A DNA stretch of 64,000 bases, taken from positions 212,192-276,191 of the forward strand of contig NZ_BLYC01000004.1 in the NCBI RefSeq assembly GCF_019721995.1. Reading direction: 5' to 3'. Every line of letters starts with the position of its first letter. Within the stretch, counting starts at the first letter, position 1. Of the stretch, positions 23,211 to 34,167 are shown piece by piece. Below the pieces are notes generated by a model. That model was not told the DNA's origin and made no database searches. It worked only from the letters and a program-made list of their open reading frames with translations. The DNA comes from Bathymodiolus japonicus methanotrophic gill symbiont. GTDB taxonomy: Bacteria > Pseudomonadota > Gammaproteobacteria > Methylococcales > Methylomonadaceae. Both the position numbers and the translations under genes were made by a program.

Positions 23211-23522
23211 ATGTCTAGTCAAACAATTAGAATAAGCCTGAAAGCATTTGATCATAAACTGATTGATCAATCCGCAGGTGAGATTGTTGAAACAGCAAAA
23301 AGAACAGGTGCACAAGTAAAAGGCCCTATTCCGCTACCAACAAAACATGAGCGTTTTACAATTCTGACTTCACCGCATGTCAATAAAGATGCGCGCGATC
23401 AGTATGAATTGAGAACATACAAACGTCTGCTTGATATCGTTGAGCCGACTGATAAGACTGTTGATACGCTAATGAAGTTAGATTTAGCTGCAGGTGTCGA
23501 CGTTAAAATAAAGCTTATTTAA
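23211..23522 (+). CDS. rpsJ: 30S ribosomal protein S10
   Basis: S10 is a 30S head protein that also pairs with NusB in antitermination. It has 103 residues, exactly the usual length, with [13 protein letters not shown] at the N-terminus and the [15 protein letters not shown] loop. Only 5 bp separate it from tuf, so there is no room for an E. coli-type S10 leader; the S10 operon here is continuous with the str operon. Confidence 0.98.
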   Translation: MSSQTIRISLKAFDHKLIDQSAGEIVETAKRTGAQVKGPIPLPTKHERFTILTSPHVNKDARDQYELRTYKRLLDIVEPTDKTVDTLMKLDLAAGVDVKIKLI

Positions 23523-23547
23523 GCTTGAGAAGTTTGAGGGTTTAATT

Positions 23548-24198
23548 ATGTCATTAGGTCTAATTGGTCGTAAATGTGGGATGACGCGTGTCTTTACGGA
23601 AGATGGTGTGTCAATGCCTGTTTCGGTTGTACAAATAGATTCAAATAGAGTTTCACAGATTAAAGGGCTGGAAACTGATGGTTATCGTGCGGTGCAGGTT
23701 GCTGCAGGTGATAAAAAATCATCAAAAGTAAATAAAGCAATGGCGGGTCATTATGCTGCGGCAAATATGACTGCGGGTCGTGGTCTATGGGAATTTAGAC
23801 TGGCAGAAGGTGAAGGCGAAGAGCTGGAAGTCGGTGCCGAACTGACTACAGATGTATTTGCTGATGGGCAGTTAATTGATGTGCAGGGTGCAAGTATCGG
23901 TAAAGGATTTCAGGGTGGTGTAAAGCGTCATAATTTCCAGATGCAGGATGCAACCCACGGTAATTCAATCTCGCATAGATCGAATGGTTCGATTGGTATG
24001 TGTCAGACGCCAGGTCGAGTTTTCAAAGGCAAGAAAATGTCGGGTCATATGGGGGCGGTTACTGTTACTACGCAAAACCTGACTATTCATTCTATCGATG
24101 CTGAAAGAAATCTTATATTAGTTAAAGGTGCAATTCCTGGTGCTAAAGGTGGCGATGTCATTTTAACGCCGGCAATTAAGCAAAAAAATAAAGGATAG
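23548..24198 (+). CDS. rplC: 50S ribosomal protein L3
   Basis: L3 is one of the first assembly proteins and reaches the peptidyl-transferase centre. The 216-residue product starts [16 protein letters not shown]. It contains the loop with the glutamine that PrmB methylates in E. coli ([16 protein letters not shown]) and the MSGHMG motif. Confidence 0.98.
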   Translation: MSLGLIGRKCGMTRVFTEDGVSMPVSVVQIDSNRVSQIKGLETDGYRAVQVAAGDKKSSKVNKAMAGHYAAANMTAGRGLWEFRLAEGEGEELEVGAELTTDVFADGQLIDVQGASIGKGFQGGVKRHNFQMQDATHGNSISHRSNGSIGMCQTPGRVFKGKKMSGHMGAVTVTTQNLTIHSIDAERNLILVKGAIPGAKGGDVILTPAIKQKNKG

Positions 24199-24201
24199 GT
24201 C

Positions 24202-24822
24202 ATGAGTGTCAAAATACCAGCAATTAATAGTGCAGACTCTGCAGGTGAAATAGAGGTAAGCGCAGATGTTTTTGGGCGTGAATATAACCAAGCCTTGATT
24301 CATCAGTTGGCTGTGAAGAGCATGGCCGGCCTACGTTCGGGAACAAAAGCACAAAAAAATAGATCTGCCGTAAGTGGTGGTGGGGCGAAGCCCTGGAAAC
24401 AAAAAGGTGCGGGTCGTGCAAGATCTGGTACAATACGCAGTCCACTTTGGATAGGAGGTGGTACGACATTTGCAGCACAGCCTAGATCTTTTGATCAAAA
24501 GCTAAATAAAAAGATGTATCGTGCTGGAATTCGTTCCATATTATCTGAGCTACTACGTCAAAATAGATTAGTGACTAGCGAAGATATAATGCCGTCAACT
24601 CCAAAAACTAAAGAGTTAGTTGCAAGATTGAAAGGCTTAAGTAAAAGCCGGGTTTTAATTATTGCCGATGAGTTAACTGAAAATATTTACTTGTCGTCAA
24701 GAAATGTTGCAAACCTGGAAGTTACTACTGCAAACGAACTTGATCCAGTGATGTTAATTGCTGCGGATAATGTTATTGCGACACCTGCAGCGTTAAAAGC
24801 AATTGAGGCACAGTTATTATGA
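24202..24822 (+). CDS. rplD: 50S ribosomal protein L4
   Basis: L4 lines the exit tunnel and, in E. coli, represses its operon. The 206-residue product has the tunnel-loop signature GAKPWKQKGAGRARSGTIRS. It overlaps rplW by the 4-bp ATGA. Confidence 0.98.
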   Translation: MSVKIPAINSADSAGEIEVSADVFGREYNQALIHQLAVKSMAGLRSGTKAQKNRSAVSGGGAKPWKQKGAGRARSGTIRSPLWIGGGTTFAAQPRSFDQKLNKKMYRAGIRSILSELLRQNRLVTSEDIMPSTPKTKELVARLKGLSKSRVLIIADELTENIYLSSRNVANLEVTTANELDPVMLIAADNVIATPAALKAIEAQLL

Positions 24823-25115
24823 GTGTAGAGTTTAATCTTTCTAATGTCATAAAGGCGCCAGTAATATCTGAGAAAGGTACGATTGCTGCTGAAAACGAAA
24901 ATAGATTTGTGTTTAAAGTGGCAAATCAGGCGACGAAACTACAAGTTAAAAAGTCTGTAGAGTTAATGTTTAATGTTGAAGTGGAAAAAGTTCAGCTGTT
25001 AAATGTTAAAGGCAAATCAAAGAGATTTGGTCGCTATATGGGCAAGAGATCTGACTGGAAAAAAGCCTATGTAAGGCTTAAGCTAGGTCATGATATTGAT
25101 TTCGAATCAGCTTAA
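24819..25115 (+). CDS. rplW: 50S ribosomal protein L23
   Basis: L23 sits at the tunnel exit and docks trigger factor and SRP. The 98-residue product has VIKAPVISEKGT at the N-terminus and the basic loop KGKSKRFGRYMGKRSDWKKA. It overlaps rplD by 4 bp. Confidence 0.97.
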   Translation: MSVEFNLSNVIKAPVISEKGTIAAENENRFVFKVANQATKLQVKKSVELMFNVEVEKVQLLNVKGKSKRFGRYMGKRSDWKKAYVRLKLGHDIDFESA

Positions 25116-25147
25116 TTGCAAGTAAAAGAATATAAACGGTAGGGTAA

Positions 25148-25975
25148 ATGGCTATTGTAAAATCAAAACCGACATCGCCGGGTTCAAGGTTTGTCGTAAG
25201 AGTAAAGCATGAAGATTTACATAAAGGTAAACCTTATGCTCCTTTACTAAGTAAAAAAACTAAGAGTGGTGGACGTAATAATAACGGCCGCATTACAACT
25301 CGGCATATTGGTGGTGGACACAAGCAAAGCTACCGGATTATAGATTTTAAGCGCAACAAAATGGATATTCCAGGTATAGTAGAGCGTTTGGAATATGATC
25401 CTAATAGGACGGCAAATATTGCACTAGTCTTATATAAAGATGGCGAGCGAAAATATATTATTGCACCTAAAGGTGTGGTTGCTGGTCAGGAAATTATTGC
25501 ATCAGAAAATGCACCTGTTAAAGCAGGAAATTGCATGCCTTTGCGTAATATGCCTTTAGGTTCTGTTATTCATTGTGTTGAACTTAAGCCTGGTAAAGGT
25601 GCGCAAATGGCGCGTAGTGCTGGGACATCAGCGCAGCTAGTTGCTAAAGAAGGCGCGCATGTTACTTTGCGGTTGCGTTCCGGTGAAATGCGTAAAGTAT
25701 TAGCAGATTGTAAGGCGGTTATTGGTGAAGTATCAAACTCTGAACATAATCTAAGATCACTTGGTAAAGCGGGTGCTTCTAGATGGCGTGGTGTGCGCCC
25801 AACTGTTCGTGGTGTGGTAATGAATCCGGTAGATCATCCGCACGGTGGTGGTGAAGGAAGAACATCAGGTGGTAGACATCCTGTTTCTCCTTGGGGTACG
25901 CCAACTAAAGGATATAAAACCAGAAAAAATAAGCGTACTGACAAGATGATTGTTAGGCGTCGTAACAAGCGTTAG
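25148..25975 (+). CDS. rplB: 50S ribosomal protein L2
   Basis: L2 is needed for subunit joining and peptidyl-transferase activity. The 275-residue protein has [20 protein letters not shown] near the N-terminus and the invariant [12 protein letters not shown] with its key histidine near residue 230. Confidence 0.98.
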   Translation: MAIVKSKPTSPGSRFVVRVKHEDLHKGKPYAPLLSKKTKSGGRNNNGRITTRHIGGGHKQSYRIIDFKRNKMDIPGIVERLEYDPNRTANIALVLYKDGERKYIIAPKGVVAGQEIIASENAPVKAGNCMPLRNMPLGSVIHCVELKPGKGAQMARSAGTSAQLVAKEGAHVTLRLRSGEMRKVLADCKAVIGEVSNSEHNLRSLGKAGASRWRGVRPTVRGVVMNPVDHPHGGGEGRTSGGRHPVSPWGTPTKGYKTRKNKRTDKMIVRRRNKR

Positions 25976-25990
25976 AGAGGAATTAATAAA

Positions 25991-26263
25991 GTGCCACGTT
26001 CAATTAAAAAAGGTCCTTTTATTGATCATCATTTACAGAAAAAAGTTGATGATGCGGTCAGTAGCAATAGTAGGAAACCGATTAAGACTTGGTCTAGACG
26101 ATCAATGATATCGCCTGAAATGTTAGGCTTAACAATAGCTGTACATAATGGTCGTCAGCATGTTCCGGTATTAGTCTCGGAAAATATGGTAGGCCATAAA
26201 TTAGGTGAATTTGCGCCGACTCGTACATACAGAGGCCATTTGGCTGATAGAAAGTCAAAATAA
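25991..26263 (+). CDS. rpsS: 30S ribosomal protein S19
   Basis: S19 lies in the 30S head near the A site. The GTG start after AGAGGAATTAATAAA gives [15 protein letters not shown], the family N-terminus. It has 90 residues and the signature [16 protein letters not shown]. Confidence 0.98.
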   Translation: MPRSIKKGPFIDHHLQKKVDDAVSSNSRKPIKTWSRRSMISPEMLGLTIAVHNGRQHVPVLVSENMVGHKLGEFAPTRTYRGHLADRKSK

Positions 26264-26272
26264 GGGTGAGTT

Positions 26273-26608
26273 ATGGAAGTTTCAGCTAAATTAAGTAATG
26301 CGCCATTGTCTGCTCAAAAAGCGAGATTGGTTGCAAATCAAATCAGAGGACTCAAGGTCGAAGAAGCTTTAAATGTATTGAAATTCAGTACCAAGAAAGC
26401 AGCTGCGATTACAAAGAAAGTACTTGAATCAGCTATTGCGAATGCAGAGCATAATGAAAGTATGGATATTGACGAGTTAAAAATTTCAACAGTATTTGTT
26501 GATGAAGCGCCAACGCTTAAACGCTTTAGAGCGAGAGCGAAAGGTCGTGCAAATCATATATTGAAGCGCACTTGTCATATTACAGTTAAAGTCGCAGAGT
26601 TCGAGTAG
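26273..26608 (+). CDS. rplV: 50S ribosomal protein L22
   Basis: L22 contributes a beta-hairpin to the exit tunnel. It has 111 residues with [20 protein letters not shown] and the C-terminal loop [20 protein letters not shown]. No deletion of the macrolide-resistance type is seen in the loop. Confidence 0.98.
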   Translation: MEVSAKLSNAPLSAQKARLVANQIRGLKVEEALNVLKFSTKKAAAITKKVLESAIANAEHNESMDIDELKISTVFVDEAPTLKRFRARAKGRANHILKRTCHITVKVAEFE

Positions 26609-26618
26609 AGGCAATCAA

Positions 26619-27293
26619 ATGGGTCAAAAGGTACATCCAACCGGAATCAGACTGGGAATAGTCAAGGATTTCACTTCAAGATGGTATGCAAATAGTAAGG
26701 ACTATCCTGTATTTTTACACCAGGATTTAACAGTTCGTGACTATATTCAGAAGAAATTAGCACATGCATCTGTTAGTCGTATACAAATCAACCGTCCAGC
26801 AAATAATGCTCATATAACTGTACATACGGCTCGTCCTGGTATTGTTATTGGTAAAAAAGGTGAAGATATTGATTTGCTACGTAAAGAAGTGTCTAAAATG
26901 ATGGGCATTCCTGTACAGATTAATGTTGAAGAAATTAGAAAGCCTGAGCTAGATGGGAAATTAGTTGCCGAGAGTATCGCGCAGCAATTAGAAAAAAGAA
27001 TAATGTATCGTCGTGCTATGAAGCGCGCGGTGACAAATTCTATGCGTTTAGGTGCTGAAGGGGTTAAAATTAATCTAGGCGGTCGTTTGAACGGCGCAGA
27101 AATCGCTCGTAGCGAATGGTATAGAGAAGGGCGTGTTCCTCTACATACCTTAAGAGCCGATATAGATTACGGTGTTGCCGAAGCCAATACTACTTACGGT
27201 ATTATTGGAATTAAAGTCTGGATTTTTAAAGGAGAGGTTTTTAATACAGACCCTGCTTTGGCAAATTCAGAAAAAACTAAAACTAAAAAATAG
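26619..27293 (+). CDS. rpsC: 30S ribosomal protein S3
   Basis: S3 is at the mRNA entry channel. The 224-residue protein begins [20 protein letters not shown], has the KH-domain motif [15 protein letters not shown], and the C-terminal domain with [20 protein letters not shown]. Confidence 0.98.
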   Translation: MGQKVHPTGIRLGIVKDFTSRWYANSKDYPVFLHQDLTVRDYIQKKLAHASVSRIQINRPANNAHITVHTARPGIVIGKKGEDIDLLRKEVSKMMGIPVQINVEEIRKPELDGKLVAESIAQQLEKRIMYRRAMKRAVTNSMRLGAEGVKINLGGRLNGAEIARSEWYREGRVPLHTLRADIDYGVAEANTTYGIIGIKVWIFKGEVFNTDPALANSEKTKTKK

Positions 27294-27309
27294 GTGAAGG
27301 GAAAATACA

Positions 27310-27723
27310 ATGCTTCAACCTAAAAGAACGAAATTTCGTAAACAGCATAAGTTAAGAAATACAGGTATCGCTGTTCGTGGGTCATCAGTCAGTTTTGGTG
27401 AGTATGGGCTAAAATCAGTCGAGCGTGGCAGAATTACTGCGCGTCAGATTGAGGCAGCTCGTAGAACCATAACCAGACATTGTAAGCGTGATGGAAAGCT
27501 TTGGATCAGGATTTTTCCTGATAAGCCGATTACTAAAAAGCCTTTAGAAGTTAGAATGGGTAAAGGTAAAGGTAGCGTTGAATACTGGATTGCACAAATT
27601 AAGCCAGGAACAATGTTATATGAATTGCAAGGTGTGCCAGAAGAAATAGCTCGTGAAGCATTTACTTTGGCTGCAGCAAAACTACCTGTTAAAACTAAAT
27701 TTATAGTTAGGACGGTACTGTGA
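27310..27723 (+). CDS. rplP: 50S ribosomal protein L16
   Basis: L16 helps position the A-site tRNA. It has 137 residues, with [19 protein letters not shown] at the N-terminus and the [19 protein letters not shown] signature, whose Arg lies near the hydroxylation site known in E. coli. The TGA stop overlaps the rpmC start. Confidence 0.98.
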   Translation: MLQPKRTKFRKQHKLRNTGIAVRGSSVSFGEYGLKSVERGRITARQIEAARRTITRHCKRDGKLWIRIFPDKPITKKPLEVRMGKGKGSVEYWIAQIKPGTMLYELQGVPEEIAREAFTLAAAKLPVKTKFIVRTVL

Positions 27724-27917
27724 TGAAAGTAACTGAATTACGTCAGAAAAGTGTGGCAGAACTAGATTCAACCCTGGTTGAATTAGGACGTGAACAATTT
27801 AATTTACGGATGCAAAAAAGCACGGGGCAATTAAGTAAGCCTGACCAGGTAAAAAAGGTTAGAAGAAATATTGCGAGAGTGCAAACCATCCGCAATGAAA
27901 TGGCGAGACAAGCATAA
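27723..27917 (+). CDS. rpmC: 50S ribosomal protein L29
   Basis: L29 sits beside L23 at the tunnel exit. I chose the ATG at 27723, overlapping the rplP stop as TGATG, over a GTG one codon upstream, because it gives the usual [10 protein letters not shown] start. The product has 64 residues. Its stop overlaps the rpsQ start by 1 bp. Confidence 0.95.
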   Translation: MKVTELRQKSVAELDSTLVELGREQFNLRMQKSTGQLSKPDQVKKVRRNIARVQTIRNEMARQA

Positions 27918-28177
27918 TGAGTGATAATGCAGAAAAAATACGTACCATAACAGGTCGTGTGGTAAGTAATAAAATGGATAAAACAGTCACTGTCTTAGTA
28001 GAGCGTCTGGTTAAGCATCCTATATACGGAAAATATATTCGTAGATCTACAAAATTATTCGCACATGATGAGAATAATGTTTGTAACGAAGGTGATGTAG
28101 TTTCGATCACATCCTGTCGTCCGTATTCAAAAAATAAAACGTTTAAATTAGTAGAAGTAGTTTCTAAAGAAAGCTAA
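27917..28177 (+). CDS. rpsQ: 30S ribosomal protein S17
   Basis: S17 is an OB-fold protein binding the 16S 5' domain. The 86-residue product has [20 protein letters not shown] and [20 protein letters not shown]. It ends the S10 operon and is 46 bp from rplN, which opens the spc operon. Confidence 0.97.
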   Translation: MSDNAEKIRTITGRVVSNKMDKTVTVLVERLVKHPIYGKYIRRSTKLFAHDENNVCNEGDVVSITSCRPYSKNKTFKLVEVVSKES

Positions 28178-28223
28178 TCAACTGTTTTAAATAACAAGTA
28201 AAAAGATAATTAGGTATTAAATA

Positions 28224-28592
28224 ATGATTCAGATGCAAACTAACCTTGATGTCGCTGACAACAGCGGCGCAAAAAAGGTCATGTGTATCAAAGTTCTCGG
28301 CGGGTCACATAGACGCTACGCTGCGATTGGGGATATTATTAAAGTCAGCATTAAAGACGCTATCCCACGCGGCAGAGTGAAAAAAGGCGAAGTTTATAGT
28401 GCTTTAGTTGTACGTACTAAAAAAGGTGTGCGTAGAGCTGATGGCTCGTCTATAAGATTTGATGGCAATGCAGCGGTAATTTTAAACACTCAACTACAAC
28501 CATTAGGCACACGTATTTTTGGGCCGGTGACGCGTGAGTTGAGAAATGAGAAGTTTATGAAAATAATTTCTCTGGCACCAGAAGTATTGTAA
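28224..28592 (+). CDS. rplN: 50S ribosomal protein L14
   Basis: L14 forms an intersubunit bridge and binds RsfS. It has 122 residues starting [19 protein letters not shown], with the conserved DGNAAVILN stretch. Confidence 0.98.
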   Translation: MIQMQTNLDVADNSGAKKVMCIKVLGGSHRRYAAIGDIIKVSIKDAIPRGRVKKGEVYSALVVRTKKGVRRADGSSIRFDGNAAVILNTQLQPLGTRIFGPVTRELRNEKFMKIISLAPEVL

Positions 28593-28603
28593 GGGTCTTA
28601 ATT

Positions 28604-28918
28604 ATGCAAAAACTTAAACAAGGTGACGAAGTCATCGTTCTTATCGGAAAAGATAAGGGCAAACGAGGACGAATCAGCAAATTCTTAAACGATAAGGTGC
28701 TGGTTGAAGGTGTTAATCAAGTTAAAAAACATCAAAAACCAAATCCAAATGCGGGCGTACAGGGAGGCATTATTGAAAAAGAAATGCCAATTCATAAATC
28801 TAATGTTGCACTCTACAATGCTGCAAGCAAGAAAGCAGATAAAGTAGGCTTTAAAACATTAGATGATGGCAAGAAAGTGCGATATTTTAAATCTAATAAC
28901 GAAACTATTGATGTGTAG
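28604..28918 (+). CDS. rplX: 50S ribosomal protein L24
   Basis: L24 initiates 50S assembly. It has 104 residues, the usual length, with the KOW motif [18 protein letters not shown] at the N-terminus. Confidence 0.97.
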   Translation: MQKLKQGDEVIVLIGKDKGKRGRISKFLNDKVLVEGVNQVKKHQKPNPNAGVQGGIIEKEMPIHKSNVALYNAASKKADKVGFKTLDDGKKVRYFKSNNETIDV

Positions 28919-28926
28919 GCATAAGC

Positions 28927-29466
28927 ATGGCTAGATTACGAGAAGATTATAAACAAAAAGTTCAGCCTGCATTGATGGAACAATTCAAATACACATCAGT
29001 AATGCAAGCTCCAAAAATTACTAAAATAACACTCAACATGGGTTTGGGTAAAGCTGTTGCAGACAAGAAAGTTGTCCAGGCTGCGCTTAGTGATATGGAA
29101 AAAATTAGTGGTCAAAAACCGGTTGTAACATTATCACGCAAATCCATAGCGGGTTTTAAAATACGTGATGATATGCCAATTGGCTGCAAAGTGACTCTGA
29201 GACAAGATAAGATGTACGAATTTCTCGATCGTCTTATCAGTATAGCGATACCAAGAATTCGTGACTTTAGAGGCTTGAGTCCTAAAAGCTTTGACGGTCG
29301 TGGTAACTATACTATGGGTGTTACTGAGCAGATTATCTTTCCGGAGATCGATTACGATAAAATCGATACTTTGCGTGGCATGGATATTTGTATCACTACA
29401 AGTGCTAAAAACAATGAAGAAGGTCTGGCATTGTTGAAGCAGTTTAACTTTCCATTTAAGAGCTAA
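28927..29466 (+). CDS. rplE: 50S ribosomal protein L5
   Basis: L5 binds 5S rRNA and the P-site tRNA region. It has 179 residues, identical in length to E. coli L5. Signature stretches are [20 protein letters not shown] and [20 protein letters not shown]. Confidence 0.98.
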   Translation: MARLREDYKQKVQPALMEQFKYTSVMQAPKITKITLNMGLGKAVADKKVVQAALSDMEKISGQKPVVTLSRKSIAGFKIRDDMPIGCKVTLRQDKMYEFLDRLISIAIPRIRDFRGLSPKSFDGRGNYTMGVTEQIIFPEIDYDKIDTLRGMDICITTSAKNNEEGLALLKQFNFPFKS

Positions 29467-29470
29467 CAGT

Positions 29471-29776
29471 ATGGCTAAAAAATCAATGATAGCTCGTGAA
29501 AACAAGCGAGTTAAACTAGTAGAAAAATACGCAGCAAAACGAGCTTCTTTAAAAGAAATTATTAGAGATCCAAATACCTCTTTTGAAGAAAAAGATCAAG
29601 CTAGTCTGGCATTACAAAAACTGCCAAGAGATTCTAGTGCGGCAAGATTGCGCAATAGATGTAATATTACCGGTCGTCCACATGGGTTCTATCGCAAATT
29701 TGGTCTAAGCAGAAACAAGCTTAGAGAAGCCACAATGCGCGGGGATGTTCCCGGCTTATCAAAAGCCAGTTGGTAA
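29471..29776 (+). CDS. rpsN: 30S ribosomal protein S14
   Basis: The 101-residue long form of S14 lacks the CxxC zinc-ribbon cysteines, as is usual in gammaproteobacteria. [20 protein letters not shown] and [20 protein letters not shown] are characteristic. Confidence 0.98.
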   Translation: MAKKSMIARENKRVKLVEKYAAKRASLKEIIRDPNTSFEEKDQASLALQKLPRDSSAARLRNRCNITGRPHGFYRKFGLSRNKLREATMRGDVPGLSKASW

Positions 29777-29806
29777 TAGACTAGTTAGATATTTGGAGAA
29801 TAAAAA

Positions 29807-30202
29807 ATGAGCATGACAGATCCAGTTGCAGACATGCTTACCCGCATTAGAAATGGGCAGTCTGCAGGAAAAATAAACGTTAGTATGCCATCTTCAAAAC
29901 TTAAAGTTGCAATTGCAAAGGTTTTGAAAGATGAAGGCTATATTACTAACTACTCTACTGAAACGACAGGTGCACATGTATCGATGTCGGTAGAATTAAA
30001 GTATTACAATGGTAAACCCGTAATTGACAAGGTAAAGCGTATTAGCAAACCTGGTTTACGTGTTTATAAATCAAAAGATGAGCTACCTAAAGTTTTAGGT
30101 GGCTTGGGTGTAGCAATCGTATCTACTTCTAAAGGTGTTATGACAGATCGCGCGGCGCGTGCAATTGGTCATGGCGGTGAAGTACTTTGCACTGTTTGTT
30201 AA
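29807..30202 (+). CDS. rpsH: 30S ribosomal protein S8
   Basis: S8 binds the central 16S domain and in E. coli represses the spc operon. It has 131 residues, with [18 protein letters not shown] and the C-terminal [20 protein letters not shown] motif. Confidence 0.98.
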   Translation: MSMTDPVADMLTRIRNGQSAGKINVSMPSSKLKVAIAKVLKDEGYITNYSTETTGAHVSMSVELKYYNGKPVIDKVKRISKPGLRVYKSKDELPKVLGGLGVAIVSTSKGVMTDRAARAIGHGGEVLCTVC

Positions 30203-30216
30203 GGGAAGGGTGAGTT

Positions 30217-30750
30217 ATGTCTAGAATTGCAAAAAGCCCGATTACTTTACCCGCTGGTGTGGAAGTAAAAGTGGATGGCTCAACAGTTTCAGTAAAAGGC
30301 TCTAAAGGTCTTTTAAGTATGAGAATCAACAATCTTGTACAGCTAGAGCAATCTGATTCTACTATCAATATGAAGTGGGATCAGAATAATAAGAAAGCGA
30401 CTGCTCAGGCTGGAACAGCACGAGCAAATATTGCCAATATGGTAACTGGTGTTACTGACGGCTTCGAAAAGAAGCTAACTTTGGTAGGTGTTGGTTATAG
30501 AGCCCAGGTTAAAGGTAAGACCCTTAGTTTAAGCCTTGGATTCTCGCATCCCATCGAGTTTAGTATGCCTGAGGGTATTGTTATTGAAGCACCCAGTCAA
30601 ACTGATCTAATTGTTAAAGGTATAGACAAACAGTTAGTTGGTGCAGTATCCGCAGATATCAGAGCGTATAGGCCTCCTGAGCCATATAAAGGTAAAGGTG
30701 TAAAGTATGCTGATGAGCATATTGTTAGAAAAGACGCGAAGAAAAAATAG
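30217..30750 (+). CDS. rplF: 50S ribosomal protein L6
   Basis: L6 lies near the factor-binding site. It has 177 residues, as in E. coli, with MSRIAKSPITLPAGVEVKV and the C-terminal signature RPPEPYKGKGVKYADEHI. Confidence 0.98.
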   Translation: MSRIAKSPITLPAGVEVKVDGSTVSVKGSKGLLSMRINNLVQLEQSDSTINMKWDQNNKKATAQAGTARANIANMVTGVTDGFEKKLTLVGVGYRAQVKGKTLSLSLGFSHPIEFSMPEGIVIEAPSQTDLIVKGIDKQLVGAVSADIRAYRPPEPYKGKGVKYADEHIVRKDAKKK

Positions 30751-30759
30751 GCTAACAAA

Positions 30760-31113
30760 ATGAATAAAAAAGCATCTCGAATGAAAAGAGCACTAAAACT
30801 TAGATCCAATATTAAAAGATTGGCTGCTAACCGTTTATCAGTGCACAAAACATCGAAACATATGTATGCTCAGATAATTACTGAGAATGGGACAGTGACT
30901 GTTGCAAGTGCCTCTACTACACAGGCTGAAATTAAATCAGCTGTCAAAAGTACTGGTAATGTTGAATCAGCCGCATTGGTTGGTAAAGCAGTAGCGGATA
31001 AAGCAATCGCTGCAGGTATTACAGAAGTAACTTTTGATCGTTCTGGTTTTAAATATCATGGCCGTGTAAAAGCATTAGCTGATGCTGCTCGCGAAGCTGG
31101 CTTGAAGTTCTAG
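30760..31113 (+). CDS. rplR: 50S ribosomal protein L18
   Basis: L18 carries 5S rRNA into the 50S subunit. It has 117 residues, identical in length to E. coli, ending DRSGFKYHGRVKALADAARE with the usual GLKF terminus. Confidence 0.98.
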   Translation: MNKKASRMKRALKLRSNIKRLAANRLSVHKTSKHMYAQIITENGTVTVASASTTQAEIKSAVKSTGNVESAALVGKAVADKAIAAGITEVTFDRSGFKYHGRVKALADAAREAGLKF

Positions 31114-31122
31114 GGGAAAAAA

Positions 31123-31629
31123 ATGGCAAATGCACCTAAACAAGCGAATTCTGATGGATTGCAGGAAAAATTAGTTTCTGTCCGAAGAGTCGCAAAAGTT
31201 GTTAAAGGCGGTAGAGTATTCGGTTTTACTGCGCTTACTGTAGTAGGCGATGGTGATGGTAATGTGGGTTATGGTGTTAGCAAAGCAAAAGAAGTGCCGA
31301 TAGCAATCCAGAAGTCACTTGAGCAAGCTAGAAAAAACATGCATAAAGTAGCGCTTAAAGGCGATACTTTACAATATTCGATTATGTCTGAATTAGGCGC
31401 AGCAAAAATATTTATGCAGCCGGCTACAGAGGGTACGGGTATTATCGCGGGTGGTCCAATGCGTGCAGTTTTTGAAGCAGTTGGCGTTCACAACGTACTG
31501 GCTAAATGTATTGGTACTAACAATCCAATCAATGTCGTACGTGCAACGATTGATGGCCTGGCAAATATGAATAATGCTGAGCAAATTGCTGCAAAACGTG
31601 GCTTATCAGTTGAAGAGATCACAGGGTAA
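31123..31629 (+). CDS. rpsE: 30S ribosomal protein S5
   Basis: S5 influences decoding accuracy and has RNA helicase-like function at mRNA entry. It has 168 residues, with [20 protein letters not shown] and the C-terminal [19 protein letters not shown] motif. No spectinomycin-type change is evident in the KVVKGGR loop. Confidence 0.98.
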   Translation: MANAPKQANSDGLQEKLVSVRRVAKVVKGGRVFGFTALTVVGDGDGNVGYGVSKAKEVPIAIQKSLEQARKNMHKVALKGDTLQYSIMSELGAAKIFMQPATEGTGIIAGGPMRAVFEAVGVHNVLAKCIGTNNPINVVRATIDGLANMNNAEQIAAKRGLSVEEITG

Positions 31630-31634
31630 TCGAC

Positions 31635-31820
31635 ATGGCAGATAAAAAATTACGCATTACAATGACAAAGAGCAGTATCGGTCGTTTAAAAAAGCACAAA
31701 GCCTGTTTGCAGGGTCTGGGCTTAAGACGTATCAACCACACCGTTGAGGTTATCGATACTGTTGAAAATAGAGGGATGATTAATAAAGTCTCTTATATGG
31801 TTACAGTAGAGGAAGTCTAA
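31635..31820 (+). CDS. rpmD: 50S ribosomal protein L30
   Basis: A 61-residue L30 with the signature [20 protein letters not shown]. The first base of the rplO ATG is the last base of the rpmD stop. Confidence 0.97.
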   Translation: MADKKLRITMTKSSIGRLKKHKACLQGLGLRRINHTVEVIDTVENRGMINKVSYMVTVEEV

Positions 31821-32254
31821 TGTATTTAAATACAATCAAACCTGCTGAAGGTTCTAGGAAAGATCGTAAGAGAGTAGGTCGGGGAATTGGATCTACTTTT
31901 GGTAAGACTTGTGGGCGTGGTCATAAAGGTCAAAAGTCACGTAGTGGCGGATTTCATAAGGTCGGTTTTGAGGGTGGTCAGATGCCACTACAAAAACGCT
32001 TGCCGAAAGTGGGTTTTTCAGCAAGAAAAACTAAATATACTTCTGAAGTAAGGCTCAGTGAAATTCAAAAATTGAATCTTGATGTTGTCACACTTGCAGA
32101 TCTTATTAAAGCAAACGTAGTCCCTGCTTTTACTAAAGTAGCCAAGCTTATCAAGTCTGGTGAAATAACTTCCGCTGTTACTTTAAAAGGTATCAAAGCA
32201 ACGGGTGGTGCAAAAGCAAGTGTTGAAGCTGCTGGTGGAAAAGTAGAGGAATAA
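31820..32254 (+). CDS. rplO: 50S ribosomal protein L15
   Basis: L15 is a late 50S assembly protein. It has 144 residues, with the Gly/Arg-rich N-terminal tail ([20 protein letters not shown]) and [15 protein letters not shown]. It lies 2 bp before the secY start. Confidence 0.98.
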   Translation: MYLNTIKPAEGSRKDRKRVGRGIGSTFGKTCGRGHKGQKSRSGGFHKVGFEGGQMPLQKRLPKVGFSARKTKYTSEVRLSEIQKLNLDVVTLADLIKANVVPAFTKVAKLIKSGEITSAVTLKGIKATGGAKASVEAAGGKVEE

Positions 32255-32256
32255 AA

Positions 32257-33579
32257 GTGAGTAGATCAGGCGCGCAAATGAAAGATCAATTCGATAAGAC
32301 TTCGGAATTGCGATCAAGACTGTTATTCGTTCTCGGCGCTTTTTTTGTTTACCGGATCGGAGCACATATTCCGGTTCCGGGCATTGACCCTCAGGCATTA
32401 GCTTTGATGTTCAAGCAACAAGAAGGTTCTATCTTCGATATGTTTAATATGTTTTCCGGAGGAGCTTTAAAGAGACTCAGTCTTTTTGCTCTGGGAATCA
32501 TGCCGTATATCTCTGCCTCTATTATTATGCAGTTGATGGCGATTGTTATTCCTGCGCTGGAACAGATTAAAAAAGAAGGTGAATCTGGTCGGCGCAAAAT
32601 ATCACAATATACTCGATATGGTACGGTTGTGCTGGCTACTTTTCAGGCGATTGGTGTGTCAGTTGCGCTGCAGAATCAGACTGCAGGTGGATTGCCGGTG
32701 GTAATCAATCCGGGAATGCAGTTTATCGTTATTACCGCGATCACCCTGGTTGCAGGAACTATTTTCCTGATGTGGTTAGGAGAGCAAATTACCGAACGTG
32801 GTTTGGGTAACGGAATTTCACTAATTATTTTTGCCGGTATCGTGTCTGGTTTACCATCTGCAATTGGCGGCACGCTGGAATTGGCAAGAACAGGTGAGTT
32901 GAATGGTGCATTTATTGTGCTGCTTTTCTTATTGAGTATCGCAGTGACAGCTTTGGTCGTATTCGTGGAGCGTGGTCAGAGAAGAATTGTTATCAACTAC
33001 CCAAAAAGGCAGCAAGGCAAAAGAATGTATGCAGGGCAAAGTAGTTTCTTGCCTTTAAAGCTAAATATGGCAGGCGTAATTCCACCTATCTTTGCTTCAA
33101 GTATTATATTGTTTCCAGCGACTATTGCTGGATGGTTTAGTAGTTCTGAAGGAATGGGCTGGTTGCAGGATATTGCTACGTCAATTTCTCCGGGGCAGCC
33201 ACTGTATGTCATGCTTTATACTATTGCGATAGTATTCTTCTGTTTTTTCTATACTGCATTGGTATTTAATTCGACAGAAACTGCGGACAACTTAAAAAAA
33301 TCAGGTGCTTTTTTACCTGGAATCAGGCCGGGCGAGCAGACTGCAATTTATATAGATAAGGTCATGACACGTTTAACGTTGATTGGTGCTTTTTATATAA
33401 CAGCCGTTTGCCTCTTGCCTGAGTTCTTAATCGTTTACTGGAATGTACCATTTTATTTTGGTGGGACTTCACTACTGATTATTGTTGTGGTTGTGATGGA
33501 TTTTGTTTCGCAAATGCAAACACATCTTATGTCACAGCAATATGATGGTCTGATGAACAAAGCAAATTTAAAAAGATAA
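32257..33579 (+). CDS. secY: Preprotein translocase subunit SecY
   Basis: SecY is the channel of the Sec translocon. The 440-residue protein has about ten membrane segments, starting [20 protein letters not shown] (segment 1), and the conserved [17 protein letters not shown] and [18 protein letters not shown] regions. The GTG start at 32257 is chosen for spacing to rplO; an ATG at 32278 is possible. The partner secE is at 6783. Confidence 0.97.
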   Translation: MSRSGAQMKDQFDKTSELRSRLLFVLGAFFVYRIGAHIPVPGIDPQALALMFKQQEGSIFDMFNMFSGGALKRLSLFALGIMPYISASIIMQLMAIVIPALEQIKKEGESGRRKISQYTRYGTVVLATFQAIGVSVALQNQTAGGLPVVINPGMQFIVITAITLVAGTIFLMWLGEQITERGLGNGISLIIFAGIVSGLPSAIGGTLELARTGELNGAFIVLLFLLSIAVTALVVFVERGQRRIVINYPKRQQGKRMYAGQSSFLPLKLNMAGVIPPIFASSIILFPATIAGWFSSSEGMGWLQDIATSISPGQPLYVMLYTIAIVFFCFFYTALVFNSTETADNLKKSGAFLPGIRPGEQTAIYIDKVMTRLTLIGAFYITAVCLLPEFLIVYWNVPFYFGGTSLLIIVVVVMDFVSQMQTHLMSQQYDGLMNKANLKR

Positions 33580-33608
33580 TTAATTAATTAATCAATAAGG
33601 GGTGAGCT

Positions 33609-33722
33609 GTGAAAGTACGAGCTTCTGTAAAAAAAATATGCCGTAACTGTAAGGTAGTAAAAAGAGCCGGAGTTGTTAGAGTTATATGTAAAGATGGACG
33701 TCATAAACAACGTCAGGGTTAG
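33609..33722 (+). CDS. rpmJ: 50S ribosomal protein L36
   Basis: A 37-residue protein starting with GTG after AAGGGGTGAGCT. It reads [20 protein letters not shown] and continues to a GRHKQRQG end. The zinc-ribbon residues (two Cys as CRNC, a third Cys and His) are intact, so this is the zinc-binding C+ form. It lies between secY and rpsM, its normal position. Confidence 0.97.
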   Translation: MKVRASVKKICRNCKVVKRAGVVRVICKDGRHKQRQG

Positions 33723-33730
33723 AATTTTTA

Positions 33731-33758
33731 TTGCTTTATAAAGTGTTAGTGCTATAAT
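33731..33758 (+). promoter_or_regulatory. Sigma70-type promoter upstream of rpsM
   Basis: TTGCTT (33731–33736), a 16-bp spacer and a perfect TATAAT (33753–33758) lie 38 bp before the rpsM ATG. It would give the alpha operon its own promoter. Inference from sequence match only. Confidence 0.55.
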
Positions 33759-33796
33759 TGAGCGCTTAACTTTAGAATACTGTGAGGAGTATCTAG

Positions 33797-34153
33797 ATGG
33801 CACGAATTGCCGGAATTAATGTACCAGATCATAAACATGCAGAAATTGGTTTAACTGCAATATATGGTATTGGTAAACCAACTGCAATTAATATCTGTAA
33901 AGAAGTTGGTATCGAACGGACAATTAAAATTAAAGAACTAAGCGAAGAGCAGTTAGAGGCGATTCGTGGTGTTATTGCAAAGATTATTGTTGAAGGTGAT
34001 CTACGACGCGAAGTATCAATGAATATTAAGCGTCTAATGGATCTTGGTTGTTATCGCGGTATTCGTCATAGACGTGGACTGCCATTACGCGGTCAAAGAA
34101 CGAGAACAAATGCTCGTACTAGAAAAGGACCACGTAAACCTATTAGAAAATAA
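33797..34153 (+). CDS. rpsM: 30S ribosomal protein S13
   Basis: S13 contacts the P-site tRNA and bridges the subunits. It has 118 residues, with [20 protein letters not shown] and the C-terminal [19 protein letters not shown]. The ribosome-binding site is GAGGAG. It is the first gene of the alpha operon. Confidence 0.98.
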   Translation: MARIAGINVPDHKHAEIGLTAIYGIGKPTAINICKEVGIERTIKIKELSEEQLEAIRGVIAKIIVEGDLRREVSMNIKRLMDLGCYRGIRHRRGLPLRGQRTRTNARTRKGPRKPIRK

Positions 34154-34167
34154 GGGTATAAGAAATT